From contig NZ_JAAOXM010000008.1 in assembly GCF_011605345.1 (NCBI RefSeq), positions 275,987 through 339,986 of the forward strand: a stretch of 64,000 nt of DNA. Direction: 5' to 3'. Of this stretch, positions 50,405 through 59,384 are shown in pieces. This DNA is from Burkholderia sp. D-99 (lineage in GTDB: Bacteria > Pseudomonadota > Gammaproteobacteria > Burkholderiales > Burkholderiaceae). Below the pieces are notes generated by a model, which worked only from the letters and a program-made list of their open reading frames with translations, did not search any database and had not been told where the DNA came from. Positions within the stretch are counted from its first letter, which is position 1. The number at the start of each line of letters is the position of its first letter. The translations under genes were made by a program, and so were the position numbers.

Positions 50405-51952
50405 ATGGAATACGTCATAGGCGTCGACATCGGTACGCAGAGCACCAAGGCGCTGCTCGTCGACCGGCACGGCACGATCGTCGCGCGGCGCTCGGCCGGC
50501 TACCAGCCCGATACGCCGCGCCCGCTGTGGGCCGAGCAATGGCCGCAGGTGTGGTTCGACGCGGTGCTCGCCTGCATCGCGGGCTGCGTGAACGACGCGC
50601 GCGCGCAGGGTGTGCCGGCCGATGCGATCCGCGCAGTGTGCGTGAGCAGCCTGTACGGCGGCTCGGGCATTCCGGTCGGCAGCGACATGCGGCCGCTCCA
50701 TCCATGCCTGATCTGGATGGACCGGCGCGCGACCGCGGAAGTCGACTGGGTCAATGCGAACGTGAACGTCGAACGGCTGCGCGTGATCACGGGCAACGGC
50801 GTCGACAGCTATTATGGCTTCACGAAGATGCTGTGGCTGCGCGACCAGCGGCCGGACGTGTGGGCGAACGTGCGCTATTTCCTGCCGCCGAACGCCTACG
50901 TGATCTACCTGCTGACCGGCGAAGTCGCGGTCGATCACAGTTCGGCCGGCAATATCGGCGGCGTGTACGACGTCGCGCGCCGCGAGTGGTCCGACGATGC
51001 GCTCGACATGCTCGGCATTCCGGCGACGATGATGCCCGAGCGGCTCGTCGAATCGACGGACATCGTCGGCGGGCTGCTGTCGCAATGGACGGAGCAGCTC
51101 GGGCTGCCGGCCGGCACGCCCGTCGTCGCGGGCGGCGTCGATGCGGCGGTCGCGACCTTCGCGGCCGGCGCGACGCGCGCGGGGCAGCATGTCGCGATGA
51201 TCGGCACCAGCATGTGCTGGGGTTACGTGAGCCCGCACGTCGATGCGCGGCACGGGCTCATCAGCATGCCGCACGTGTTCAACGGGCAGCGCGACCTGTA
51301 CGTGTTCGGCGGCGCGATCACCGCAGGGGCGTCGGTCGCGTGGTTTCGCGACCAGTTCTGTTACGCGGAAATCGATGCGGCACGCCTGCTGCCGCACGGC
51401 GATCCGCACGTGTTGCTCGAGGAAGCGGCCGAAAGCGTGCCGCCGGGCGCGGACGGCGTGCTGTTCCTGCCGTACCTGATGGGCGAGCGCAGCCCCGTGT
51501 GGGACGCGAAGGCGAGCGGCGCATTCGTCGGGCTGAGTCTCGCGCATACGCGCGCGCACCTGTATCGCGCGGTGCTCGAAGGTGTCGCGTTCGCGTTGCG
51601 GCACAACATCGAGGCCGGCCGTCGCGGCGCGGCGGCGCTCGACGACCGGCTGATCGTCGTTGGCGGGGCCGCGCATTCGGCACTATGGATGCAGATCATC
51701 GCGGACGTGACGGGCTTCCCGGTGTGGACGATCGAGCAGGACGTCGAGGCCGCGATGGGCGCGGCCTTGCTCGCGGGAGTCGGGGCGGGGCTCGTGTCGC
51801 ACGACGACGCGCAACACGGATGGGTCACGCTCGTCGAGCGCGCGCGGCCCGATACCGAGCGCGCGAACGCGTATGCGGCGCGCTTTGCACTCTATACGGC
51901 GCTGTATCCGGCGCTCGAACCGATCATGCACGGGTTGCACACGCCATCATGA
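50405..51952 (+). CDS. FGGY-family carbohydrate kinase
   Basis: A 515-residue sugar kinase. The N-terminal phosphate loop region is VIGVDIGTQSTKALLVD; the middle has LIWMDRRA and AGNIGGVYD; the C-terminal signature reads ENIEAGRRG-like and VVGGAAHSALWMQIIADVTG. It phosphorylates the ketose made by the dehydrogenase. Relatives act on xylulose, ribulose or erythrulose, so the exact sugar is open. 29 bp after the dehydrogenase. Confidence 0.88.
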   Translation: MEYVIGVDIGTQSTKALLVDRHGTIVARRSAGYQPDTPRPLWAEQWPQVWFDAVLACIAGCVNDARAQGVPADAIRAVCVSSLYGGSGIPVGSDMRPLHPCLIWMDRRATAEVDWVNANVNVERLRVITGNGVDSYYGFTKMLWLRDQRPDVWANVRYFLPPNAYVIYLLTGEVAVDHSSAGNIGGVYDVARREWSDDALDMLGIPATMMPERLVESTDIVGGLLSQWTEQLGLPAGTPVVAGGVDAAVATFAAGATRAGQHVAMIGTSMCWGYVSPHVDARHGLISMPHVFNGQRDLYVFGGAITAGASVAWFRDQFCYAEIDAARLLPHGDPHVLLEEAAESVPPGADGVLFLPYLMGERSPVWDAKASGAFVGLSLAHTRAHLYRAVLEGVAFALRHNIEAGRRGAAALDDRLIVVGGAAHSALWMQIIADVTGFPVWTIEQDVEAAMGAALLAGVGAGLVSHDDAQHGWVTLVERARPDTERANAYAARFALYTALYPALEPIMHGLHTPS

Positions 51953-52707
51953 AGAGCCGATTCGATTTCGGCGGGTCGCGGGTGCTCGTCACGGGCGCGT
52001 CGAGCGGGATCGGGCGAGCATGCGCGGTCGCGCTGGCGCAGGCGGGCGCGCAGGTCGTCGCGGCGGGGCGCGACATGGCCGCGCTCGACGCGCTGGCCGG
52101 CGACATCGCGTGCGAGACGTTGCGCGTCGATGTCGGCGGCGACGAGCATGCGATCGACGCGGCGCTCGCCGCGCACGATGCGTTCGACGGCCTCGTGAAT
52201 TGCGCGGGGATCGCGTCGCTCGAACCGGCGCTCGACGTGAGCGCCGCGCATTTCGATCGCGTGATGGCCGTCAATGCGCGTGGCGCGGCGCTCGTTGCAC
52301 GGGCCGTCGCGCGGAAGATGATCGCGCGCGACGGACGTGGCGTAGCGCAGGCGCGGGGCAGCATCGTCAACGTATCGAGCCAGGCCGCGCTCGTCGGCTT
52401 GCCCGCGCATCTGGGTTATTGCGCGTCGAAGGCGGCGATGGACGCGATCACGCGCGTGCTGTGCATCGAACTCGGGCCGCACGGCATTCGTGTGAACAGC
52501 GTGAACCCGACCGTCACGCTCACGCCGATGGCGCAGTTCGCGTGGAGCGAACCGGAAAAGCGTGCGCCGATGCTGGCCGCGATTCCGCTCGGGCGATTTG
52601 CGCAGCCGGACGAGGTCGTCGAACCGATCCTGTTCCTGCTGAGCGATGCCGCGTCGATGGTCAGCGGCGTTTCGCTGCCGATCGACGGCGGGTACACGGC
52701 GCGCTAG
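51949..52707 (+). CDS. SDR oxidoreductase, L-xylulose reductase-like
   Basis: A 252-residue short-chain dehydrogenase. VTGASSGIGRACAVALAQAG is the cofactor site, NVSSQAALVGLPAHLGYCASKAA the catalytic Ser-Tyr-Lys, and VNPTVTLTPMAQFAW matches L-xylulose reductase/DCXR proteins. It would interconvert a ketose and polyol, adding a second entry route to the pathway. Its ATG overlaps the kinase stop by 4 bp. Confidence 0.88.
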   Translation: MKSRFDFGGSRVLVTGASSGIGRACAVALAQAGAQVVAAGRDMAALDALAGDIACETLRVDVGGDEHAIDAALAAHDAFDGLVNCAGIASLEPALDVSAAHFDRVMAVNARGAALVARAVARKMIARDGRGVAQARGSIVNVSSQAALVGLPAHLGYCASKAAMDAITRVLCIELGPHGIRVNSVNPTVTLTPMAQFAWSEPEKRAPMLAAIPLGRFAQPDEVVEPILFLLSDAASMVSGVSLPIDGGYTAR

Positions 52708-52774
52708 GCAACGTCATGCGCGGGCGCCGCATGACCGGAACCCGCGGCGAATGCGCGGCGCGGCTACCCGGCGG

Positions 52775-52915
52775 CTAGACCGGATCCTTGCTCGGCGGTC
52801 CGTCCGGTTGCTGCGGGTTGTCGTGATGGCCGGGCGGTGACGACAGCGGGTCGTCTTCCGGGTCGCGGTTCGGATCGGCCGGTGGCTCGGGTGTCGGGGT
52901 CGTGTGATCGGTCAT
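52775..52915 (-). CDS. Small Pro/Asp-rich protein
   Basis: A 46-residue ORF starting MTDHTTPTPEPPADPNRDPE and ending GPPSKDPV. It is hydrophilic and likely disordered. The ordered Pro/Asp/His composition differs from random read-through. The ATG is preceded by AGTTCTCC, with no good ribosome site, so confidence is modest. Role unknown. Confidence 0.45.
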   Translation of the reverse strand: MTDHTTPTPEPPADPNRDPEDDPLSSPPGHHDNPQQPDGPPSKDPV

Positions 52916-53126
52916 GGAGAACTCGCGCGGTGCGTGACGGCGGTGGCGCGGCGGGCGCGCCTCGTCTCCGTTATAGCCAATCGGGCGTGCGTTTGCAGCG
53001 GGATTGTTGCGGCGGGCGCTTTATCGTTGGCGCAATCCGCGCATGGGCGGTTTTGCGGGTTTCGTGCGGGCACCTGCTGTGCCGGAGCGGCCCATGCGTT
53101 GCACTGCGCGCCTGGCGGGATCGAGG

Positions 53127-53711
53127 TCAGCGCAAATCCGCCGGCGTATCGACGTCGCGCACGATGCCGGGATCATCGACGTCGAGCAGCCTGACCGGTG
53201 CGCTGGCGAACAGCGCGCGGGCGCCGGTGTCGCCGTCGAGGGCGGCGAGCGCATCGAAGTGGTGCGCGGCGAACCCGACCGGATGGCCGCGCACGCCGCG
53301 ATGCGCGGGTGCGACGATCGATGCGTCGTCGGCGTCGAGCGCGCGCGTGACGCTTTCGTAGGTGGAAGCCGCGATCCACGGCATGTCGCCGAGCGCGACG
53401 AGCCAGCCGTTCGCGTCGGGTGTCGCGCGCACGCCGGCCGCGAGGCTCGCGCCCATGCCGCGCATGGCGTCGGGCGCGTAGACGACGTGGCAGCCGGCTT
53501 CGTTCAGCAGCATCGCGAGTTTTTCGGCACCGGGACGCACCACTGCGATCACGTCGGCCGTGGCCGCCGCGAGATGGCGGGCGGCCGCGACCGCAACCGG
53601 CGTGCCGTCGGGAAGCAGCGCGAGCAGCTTGCTGTGCAGGCCGCTCGGGTCGAAGCGTTGACCGAGGCCGCCCGCGAGGAGGACGCCGGTGGCGAGTGAC
53701 GCATAGGACAT
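53127..53711 (-). CDS. MobA-like nucleotidyltransferase (MocA/cofactor CTP-type)
   Basis: A 194-residue NTP transferase. The nucleotide loop is GVLLAGGLGQRFDPSG at the N-terminus; LVALGDMPWIAASTY has the metal-binding Asp; HRGVRGHPVGF and DVDTPADL end the fold. Such proteins finish molybdenum cofactor by adding CMP or GMP and often serve IorAB/xanthine-oxidase-type enzymes, like the one at 19-21 kb here. Single gene. Confidence 0.85.
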   Translation of the reverse strand: MSYASLATGVLLAGGLGQRFDPSGLHSKLLALLPDGTPVAVAAARHLAAATADVIAVVRPGAEKLAMLLNEAGCHVVYAPDAMRGMGASLAAGVRATPDANGWLVALGDMPWIAASTYESVTRALDADDASIVAPAHRGVRGHPVGFAAHHFDALAALDGDTGARALFASAPVRLLDVDDPGIVRDVDTPADLR

Positions 53712-53814
53712 CGGCGCGGGGGAGAGTGATGCAGGTGCAGCGATTGTGCGGGAGCGGGCAGGGATCGACAAGTGAGGATGTTACCGAGGCGGGCTCGTTT
53801 CGTCGGAAAGAATG

Positions 53815-54588
53815 TCAGCGCGCGGCTTCGTCGAGCATGCTTTCCTCGATGGGGCCGTAGATTGCGTGCGATTGGTTGTGCATGACGGCCCAATAGCGGT
53901 CGCCGAACGACCAATGCCACCATTCCGACGGGTAATTGGTGAAGCCGGCGCCCGTCAGCGCGGCGATCAGCACCTGGCGGTTGCGGGCGGCTGCCCGGCT
54001 GATGAACGGGTTGTGCGTGTAGCACGTGCCGGATGATTCCTGGTTGGTGGCGTCCAACACGCAGCCCATGTCGAGCTCGACGCCGTCCGTCGCGATCAGT
54101 GTCAGGTCGACGGCCGCGCCCGTCGGATGGGCGGCGACTTCCGGCGGCGCGACGTAGTGGCTCGTCAGCGCGACCAATGTGTCTTCGTCCGGCAGCGGAT
54201 TCAGCGTCCGGCGCAGGTGCGCGAGATGCCGGGTGAAGTAGTGGCGCTGCAGGGCCAGCGGCCGATAGCCTTCCTTGACGTACAGACGCAGGCCGTCGGG
54301 CAGTGCGTGCGCGGCGGCGATCAGCCGTTGCGCTACGCCACGACGCACCTTCAGGAAATGTCGGGTCGAGTGTGCGACGTCGTCGCGGCCGGGATCGACG
54401 GCGATGCGGTCATGCAAGCCTGCGAGATCGACAAACCCTTCGTGCGACTCCAGCAGGGCGATCGACCGGACCACGGGATCGGAGAGCGATATCACGATAA
54501 CGGACGAAGTGGCGCCATGACGGTTGCGGGCCACGAGCTGGCGCCGAGGCGGGCCGGCCGAGGTCGTTTTTGTCAGATGATTCGCCAA
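53815..54588 (-). CDS. D-Ala-D-Ala dipeptidase (VanX/DdpX, M15 family)
   Basis: A 257-residue zinc peptidase. Family landmarks: LYVKEGYRPLALQ, AHPTGAAVDLTL (zinc His and Asp), and YPSEWWHWSFGD (catalytic Glu and zinc His). It hydrolyses D-Ala-D-Ala from the cell wall. The N-terminal ~30 residues may not be real; an internal start near residue 30 is possible. No vanA/vanH-type partners, so a recycling role is likelier than resistance. Confidence 0.85.
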   Translation of the reverse strand: MANHLTKTTSAGPPRRQLVARNRHGATSSVIVISLSDPVVRSIALLESHEGFVDLAGLHDRIAVDPGRDDVAHSTRHFLKVRRGVAQRLIAAAHALPDGLRLYVKEGYRPLALQRHYFTRHLAHLRRTLNPLPDEDTLVALTSHYVAPPEVAAHPTGAAVDLTLIATDGVELDMGCVLDATNQESSGTCYTHNPFISRAAARNRQVLIAALTGAGFTNYPSEWWHWSFGDRYWAVMHNQSHAIYGPIEESMLDEAAR

Positions 54589-54643
54589 TATGCCAGAGTC
54601 CGGCCGGGGATGCGCGGCGGTTTGGCTCGCGCGCGGGCGACGC

Positions 54644-55054
54644 TTACCAGAGCGTCTTGACGTGCGCGTAAGCGCGGATTTTTTCGTCCCGCGTGACGAG
54701 CGGCGCGCCGAGCCGCCGTGCGGTCGCGACGATCATGCGGTCGGCCGGATCCTTGTGGAACGTGCCGGGCAGGTCGGTGGATTTCGCGGCGATGTCGGCG
54801 TCGACGGGCACGAAGCGCATCCCGTCGATCTGCGCGACGGTGGCGAGCCACGCGTCGACATCCATCGTCAGTGCGAGGCGGTCGTTGCGCACCAGCATCG
54901 CAATCTCCCAGGCGGAGATTGAGGATGCGGCGAGCGCGCCTTCGCTCCGGGCGCGATCGATCGCGCTTCTCGCCTTCTTGCTGAGCGACGGGTCGCCCGC
55001 CACCCACCACACCAATGCATGTGTATCCAGCACGATCACCGCGACGCCTCCCAA
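54644..55054 (-). CDS. vapC: VapC-type PIN-domain toxin
   Basis: A 136-residue PIN nuclease. Acidic site: VLDTHALVWW, SAWEIAML and KDPADRMIVATA, with TRDEKI following. It should cleave RNA when free of its antitoxin. It overlaps the upstream antitoxin gene by 19 bp. Length is normal for the family. Confidence 0.9.
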   Translation of the reverse strand: MGGVAVIVLDTHALVWWVAGDPSLSKKARSAIDRARSEGALAASSISAWEIAMLVRNDRLALTMDVDAWLATVAQIDGMRFVPVDADIAAKSTDLPGTFHKDPADRMIVATARRLGAPLVTRDEKIRAYAHVKTLW

Positions 55055-55275
55055 TCATCTTCCGCAATCGGATCGAGAGGATTGTCGTAGCGCATGACCG
55101 AGCCGCGCAATATGTCCAACGGCTGAGCTTCGCGTGCGTGATACGGCCGGATCTCGAGCGTCGGCTTGCCGTGATCGGTGACGATCAGGCTTTCACCCGA
55201 CGCCTCGACGAGCCGGAAGTATTCGAGTGCGCGAGCCTTGAATTCGGATTTCGATACGGGAGCGTGCGGCATCAT
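55036..55275 (-). CDS. Phd/YefM-type antitoxin
   Basis: A 79-residue protein: VSKSEFKARALEYFRLVEAS, then LIVTDHGKPTLEIRPY, the Phd fold, and an acidic C-terminus (DPIAEDDWE) that would bind the toxin. It pairs with the PIN toxin downstream. The Met at 55275 is immediately followed by a second Met. Two 14-bp-spaced repeats lie upstream. Confidence 0.9.
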   Translation of the reverse strand: MMPHAPVSKSEFKARALEYFRLVEASGESLIVTDHGKPTLEIRPYHAREAQPLDILRGSVMRYDNPLDPIAEDDWEASR

Positions 55276-55284
55276 GATGTGAGC

Positions 55285-55308
55285 ATGGTCATTTGACGAT
55301 GGTCATTT
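55285..55308. promoter_or_regulatory. Repeat operator of the Phd-VapC pair
   Basis: ATGGTCATTT occurs at 55285-55294 and 55299-55308, a 14-bp period, 10 bp before the antitoxin start. Likely half-sites for autoregulation. Confidence 0.5.
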
Positions 55309-55367
55309 TAGTCATGGATTCCGACGCGGCGCAAGCGCCCGGGGGCGGGCAGCGTTACCCGTTCGCG

Positions 55368-56051
55368 TTACGCATCCGCCCACTTCCTCAACAGGTTGTG
55401 ATAAATCCCCGTCAGCGAAATGACCATCGGATCCTTCGCGCCTTTCTCGGCGGACAGCGCCTGGATCTGCGTATCGAGCTGAAACAGCAGCGTGCGATCG
55501 CCGTCGTCGCGCACCATGCTCTGGATCCAGAAGAACGACGCGACGCGCTCGCCGCGCGTCACGGGCGTCACGTGATGCAGGCTCGACGCCGGATACAGCA
55601 CGAGATCGCCCGCCGGCAGCTTCGCGCGATGGATGCCGTACGTATCCTCGACACACAGCTCGCCGCCGTCGTACGCATCGGGTTCTTCGAGAAACAGCGT
55701 CGCCGACAAATCGCTGCGCACGCGGAAATCCGTGCCGCGCAGCAGCCGGATCGCGTTGTCGACGTGCGTGCCGAACGTCTCGCCGCCTTCGTAGCGATTG
55801 AACAGCGGCGGAAACACCTTGAGCGGCAGCGCCGCCGAAAAAAACAGCGGGTGGCGCGCGAGCGCGTCCTGGATCGCGTCACCCACCGCGCGTGCGGCAG
55901 GCGCGCCTTCCGGCAATTGCCGGTTGCGTTTCGCGAGCGCCGATTGCGTGCCGGACGTCGCGTTGCCGTCGACCCAGTCGGCTGCGTCGAGCAGTTCGCG
56001 GCATTGCGCGACCTGGGCTTTCGTCAATACGCCGGGGATATGAAGCATCAT
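55368..56051 (-). CDS. Fe(II)/2-oxoglutarate-dependent PKHD-type hydroxylase (PiuC/YbiX)
   Basis: A 227-residue dioxygenase of the PKHD family. Iron ligands are in GTHVDNAIR and SLHHVTPVTRGER, the latter with the 2-oxoglutarate Arg. LSATLFLEEPDAYDGGELC is the family core. PiuC homologues are Fur-regulated and linked to TonB siderophore receptors. Overlaps the Sel1 gene by 4 bp. Confidence 0.9.
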   Translation of the reverse strand: MMLHIPGVLTKAQVAQCRELLDAADWVDGNATSGTQSALAKRNRQLPEGAPAARAVGDAIQDALARHPLFFSAALPLKVFPPLFNRYEGGETFGTHVDNAIRLLRGTDFRVRSDLSATLFLEEPDAYDGGELCVEDTYGIHRAKLPAGDLVLYPASSLHHVTPVTRGERVASFFWIQSMVRDDGDRTLLFQLDTQIQALSAEKGAKDPMVISLTGIYHNLLRKWADA

Positions 56052-56827
56052 GATGCGGATTCCATGCAGTGCGGCTGTGGCTGTGGCTGCGGTTGTGGTG
56101 GCAACTGCAGCGCCGCCGCACGAAACGCGTCGATCGGCGACGACGCGAGATACGCGTGCATCTTCGCGACGAACGCTGGAGTAGCGGTGGCCGGCACGCG
56201 CGCGAGCCAGGCGAGCGCTTCGTCGATGCGCCCGCGCTCGGCAAGCAGCCGCGCAAGGTTGAACTGGCCGCGGAAATCGCCGGCAACGGCGGCGCGGCGA
56301 TAGTGGTCGAACGCGGCGTCTGGGTCGATGGACACGACCCAGCCGTCCTCGTAGAAGCCGCCGATCAGGTTGATCGATTTCGCATGGCCGAGTGCGGCCG
56401 CGCGGCGGAACCAGTCGAGCGCGTCGGGGCGGTTCTCGTCGACACCGTTGCCGAGCGCGAGCGCCGTTGCGTAGTTGTACATGCCCCAGTCGAGCCCCGC
56501 TTGCGCGGCGAGCCGGTACCAGTACACGGCGACCGGCGCGCACGCAGCCGTGCCCCAGCCGAACTCGTAGCAGCGGCCGAGCATGTTCATCGCCATCGCG
56601 TGGCCGGCCCGCGCGGCGTGCCGGAACCAGTTGAACGCGACTGCCGGATCGCGCGCGACGCCATGCCCGTCGAGCAGGTATTGCCCGTAGACGGCCTGCG
56701 CATCGACGATGCCGTTGTCGGCCGCCGCCGCGACCCACGCAGCGGCGCGCTCGGGCGGCCCGGCCAGGATGTCGGCGAACTCGCGCGGCGATACCGACGC
56801 GAGCGCCTTCAGCGACACGGCCTCCAT
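56048..56827 (-). CDS. Sel1-repeat (TPR-like) protein
   Basis: A 259-residue protein of Sel1-type repeats: GIVDAQAVYGQYLLDGHGVAR, AMNMLGRCYEFGWG, KSINLIGGFYEDGW and GQFNLARLLAERGR. No signal peptide. Such repeats hold protein partners. It sits between the receptor and the hydroxylase genes, a common arrangement in iron loci. 3 bp after the receptor gene. Confidence 0.88.
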   Translation of the reverse strand: MEAVSLKALASVSPREFADILAGPPERAAAWVAAAADNGIVDAQAVYGQYLLDGHGVARDPAVAFNWFRHAARAGHAMAMNMLGRCYEFGWGTAACAPVAVYWYRLAAQAGLDWGMYNYATALALGNGVDENRPDALDWFRRAAALGHAKSINLIGGFYEDGWVVSIDPDAAFDHYRRAAVAGDFRGQFNLARLLAERGRIDEALAWLARVPATATPAFVAKMHAYLASSPIDAFRAAALQLPPQPQPQPQPHCMESAS

Positions 56828-56830
56828 CGA

Positions 56831-59074
56831 TCAGTAGCGCGCGTTCAGCGTGACGAACGCCGAGCGGCCCGGCGCGATCGACGCGTAGTGCGCCGGGTAC
56901 GCCTGGTCGAAGTAGGTGCGGTTGAACAGGTTGTTCACGTTCAGCTGCAAGTCGAGCTTCTTGTTGATCCGGTACTGCGCCATCGCATCGAAGCGCCAGT
57001 ACGACGGCACCGCGTGCTGATTCGCGGTATCGCCGAACACCTGCGACATGTAGAACGCGCCGCCGCCGACGGTGAATTTCGGCGTCACGTCGTAGTTCGA
57101 CCACATCGTGAAGCTGTGCTTCGGCGTGTTCGGGAAGCGGTTGCCGTTGTTCGCCGTGTCCTTGCCGTTGTCGCGCAGCTCGCTCTTCATGTACGTATAG
57201 CCGCCGAACAGTTGCCACTGCTTCGTGATCTGGCCGGCGACGCCGAGTTCGAGCCCCTGCACGCGCTTGTTGCCGACCATCGCGTACTGGTTGTTCGGCA
57301 GCGTGACGCGCGCGTTCGTCGTGTCGATCTGGAACAGCGCGGCGGTCAGTGCGAGCTTGTCGTTCAGCACGTTCCACTTCGTGCCGAGTTCGATGCTGCG
57401 GTTCTTTTCCGGCGACAGCTGGTCGGCGTTCGAGCCGACGCCGCCGCGGCCCGGCGTGAGCGACTGCGTTTCGCTGCCTTCGCCGAGCATCATCCCGGCC
57501 GGCGTCGACGATGTTGCATACGACGCATAGATGCTGCCGTTCTGCGCCGGCTTGAACACGAGGCCGGCCTGCCAGTTCACGAGGGTGTCGTCGCGCGTGG
57601 TGGTCTTGCCGCCGTTGGCCTTGGTGTCGGTGAAGCGGGTCGAGTAGTCGTCGATGCGCACGCCGCCGTTGACCTGCCAGCGCGGCGTGATCTCGATCGT
57701 GTCGAAGCCGTAGATCGACTTCGTCACCGTGCGTGCATGCGCGTAGTCGTTGTTGCGCGTGATCGAGCCGGCCCACGGGTCGTTGGGATTCGGCGACCAC
57801 AGGCTCGTGCAGTTGTAGCCCGATGCTGCGCCGATGCCGTTCTGGCAGATCTTGCCGTTCGCGGCGGCGACGTTGTACGTGTCGCGCTTGCCCCATTCGC
57901 GCGACAGCTCGATGCCGGTCGTGAAGCTGTGCTTGAGCGGGCCGGTGCGGAATTCGCCGAACAGCTCGGTCTGGTTTGCGATGCTGTTGATCGAGCTGTT
58001 GCGGGTGTTCGCGCGCCGCCAGACCTTGCCGTTGACCACGTTGCCCTGGCTGTCGTCCGGCTGCGTCCAGATGTAGTCCTGGGTGGATTCGGTGTAGCGC
58101 GTGGTGTTGCGGATCGTCAGCGACGACGTGATGTCGTGCTCGATCCTGAGCGTGCTGATGTCCGACGTCGTCTTGCGGAAGTCGCGGTCGACCAGGCCGT
58201 AGAAGTTGTGGCGGTCGACGGGCGCCGGGCCGTCGGTGGCGACGCCTTTCGGGAGGTTGAAGCCGTAGTAGTACGGGATGCCGCCGTCGGGCAGGTCGTC
58301 GGTGGACAGGTGGTAGTAGCTCGCGACGACGCGCGTCGACGTGCCGAGGCCGAACGCGATCGACGGCGCGACGCCCCAGCGCTCGTTGTTGACCGCGTCG
58401 CGGCCGGCGACGTCGTTGTTGTGGCTCATCAGGTTCAGTCGGAACGCGGCGTGATCGGCGAACTGCCAGTTGCCGTCGGCCGTGAAGCGGCGATAGCGGT
58501 CGGTGCCGAGGCCCGCGCTCGCGGCAGCCGTGGTGCCGAGGTGCGGGGCCTTCGTGATCAGGTTGATGCTGCCGCCCGCGCCGCCGCGGCCGCCGTATGC
58601 GCCGTCGGAACCCTTGGTGATCTCGATGCGCTCGGTGTTGAAGATCTCGCGCGTCGTGGCGCCCGTGTCGCGCATGCCGTCGACGAACATGCTGCCCTGT
58701 GTGTCGTAGCCGCGGATGAACGGACGATCGCCGAGCGGGTTGCCGCCTTCGCCGGCGCCGAACGTGATGCCGGGGACGGTGCGCAGCGCTTCCGTCAGCG
58801 TCGACGCGCCGCTGTTCTGGATCAGTTCCTGCGGGATCACGGTGACGGATTTCGGCGTGTCGACGAGCGGCGCGGTGAATTTCGCGGAAGCGGAGAAGTC
58901 GGCCTTGTAGCTGTGCTCGGCCTTGCCCTGGACCTCGATCGGCGCGAGATGGCCTTCGGTGCTGGCGGGGGTGGGCGGCGGCGTGCCGTCGGCCGCGAAT
59001 GCCGGGCTCGCGGCGAGCACGCTGCACAGGGTGGTGAACTTGCCGAGCTTCAGCTCGTCGGGACGTGACTTCAT
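56831..59074 (-). CDS. TonB-dependent siderophore receptor (Fiu/CirA-like)
   Basis: A 747-residue outer-membrane receptor. Signal peptide to about residue 28 (ASPAFAA); plug domain with SVTVIPQELIQNSGASTLTEAL and FIRGYDTQGSMFVDGMRDTGA; then a 22-strand barrel ending in VTLNARY. Likely imports catecholate-type ferric siderophores or their degradation products. A Fur-like site is upstream. Confidence 0.92.
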   Translation of the reverse strand: MKSRPDELKLGKFTTLCSVLAASPAFAADGTPPPTPASTEGHLAPIEVQGKAEHSYKADFSASAKFTAPLVDTPKSVTVIPQELIQNSGASTLTEALRTVPGITFGAGEGGNPLGDRPFIRGYDTQGSMFVDGMRDTGATTREIFNTERIEITKGSDGAYGGRGGAGGSINLITKAPHLGTTAAASAGLGTDRYRRFTADGNWQFADHAAFRLNLMSHNNDVAGRDAVNNERWGVAPSIAFGLGTSTRVVASYYHLSTDDLPDGGIPYYYGFNLPKGVATDGPAPVDRHNFYGLVDRDFRKTTSDISTLRIEHDITSSLTIRNTTRYTESTQDYIWTQPDDSQGNVVNGKVWRRANTRNSSINSIANQTELFGEFRTGPLKHSFTTGIELSREWGKRDTYNVAAANGKICQNGIGAASGYNCTSLWSPNPNDPWAGSITRNNDYAHARTVTKSIYGFDTIEITPRWQVNGGVRIDDYSTRFTDTKANGGKTTTRDDTLVNWQAGLVFKPAQNGSIYASYATSSTPAGMMLGEGSETQSLTPGRGGVGSNADQLSPEKNRSIELGTKWNVLNDKLALTAALFQIDTTNARVTLPNNQYAMVGNKRVQGLELGVAGQITKQWQLFGGYTYMKSELRDNGKDTANNGNRFPNTPKHSFTMWSNYDVTPKFTVGGGAFYMSQVFGDTANQHAVPSYWRFDAMAQYRINKKLDLQLNVNNLFNRTYFDQAYPAHYASIAPGRSAFVTLNARY

Positions 59075-59384
59075 GGTGCGCTTCGACCTCGCGGTGTGGC
59101 CCCGGGGCGGTGCGCTGCGGAAATGTGCACGCCGCCGGGAATTATTACGATTTGTTTTCAGGCGGCATTCTATGTAATTTCAAGTTAAATGAGAAGCGTT
59201 CTTGTTATCATTTGTTGCGGAATTGTTGACGAATGTGACAGGGTGGTTGCGGGGGCAAGATTGGCCGAATGGCCAGATGGGATGGGCTTGTCGGGCCGGT
59301 TAGCATGGCCGTGTCGCGGCTCACTTGGTATGACAGCAAAGTGCTAATATGACTGCATTGAAAGCAATCTTGACGAGGCGCATC
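59075..59384. promoter_or_regulatory. Intergenic region with Fur-like site and FitA promoter
   Basis: At 59186-59213 the minus strand reads ATGATAAC...TTCTCATTT, two halves resembling Fur sites, 112 bp before the receptor start. On the plus side TATGACAGCA (59329-59338) and TATGACTGCA (59348-59357) form a direct repeat upstream of fitA and could be its operator. Confidence 0.5.

Noticed and set aside
55368..59027. 1219-codon minus-strand frame across three genes
   Set aside because: Only its last part is real (the hydroxylase); the rest is out of frame with the receptor and Sel1 genes.
56069..59068. 999-codon plus-strand frame
   Set aside because: Antisense to the TonB receptor and Sel1 genes, with no recognisable motif.
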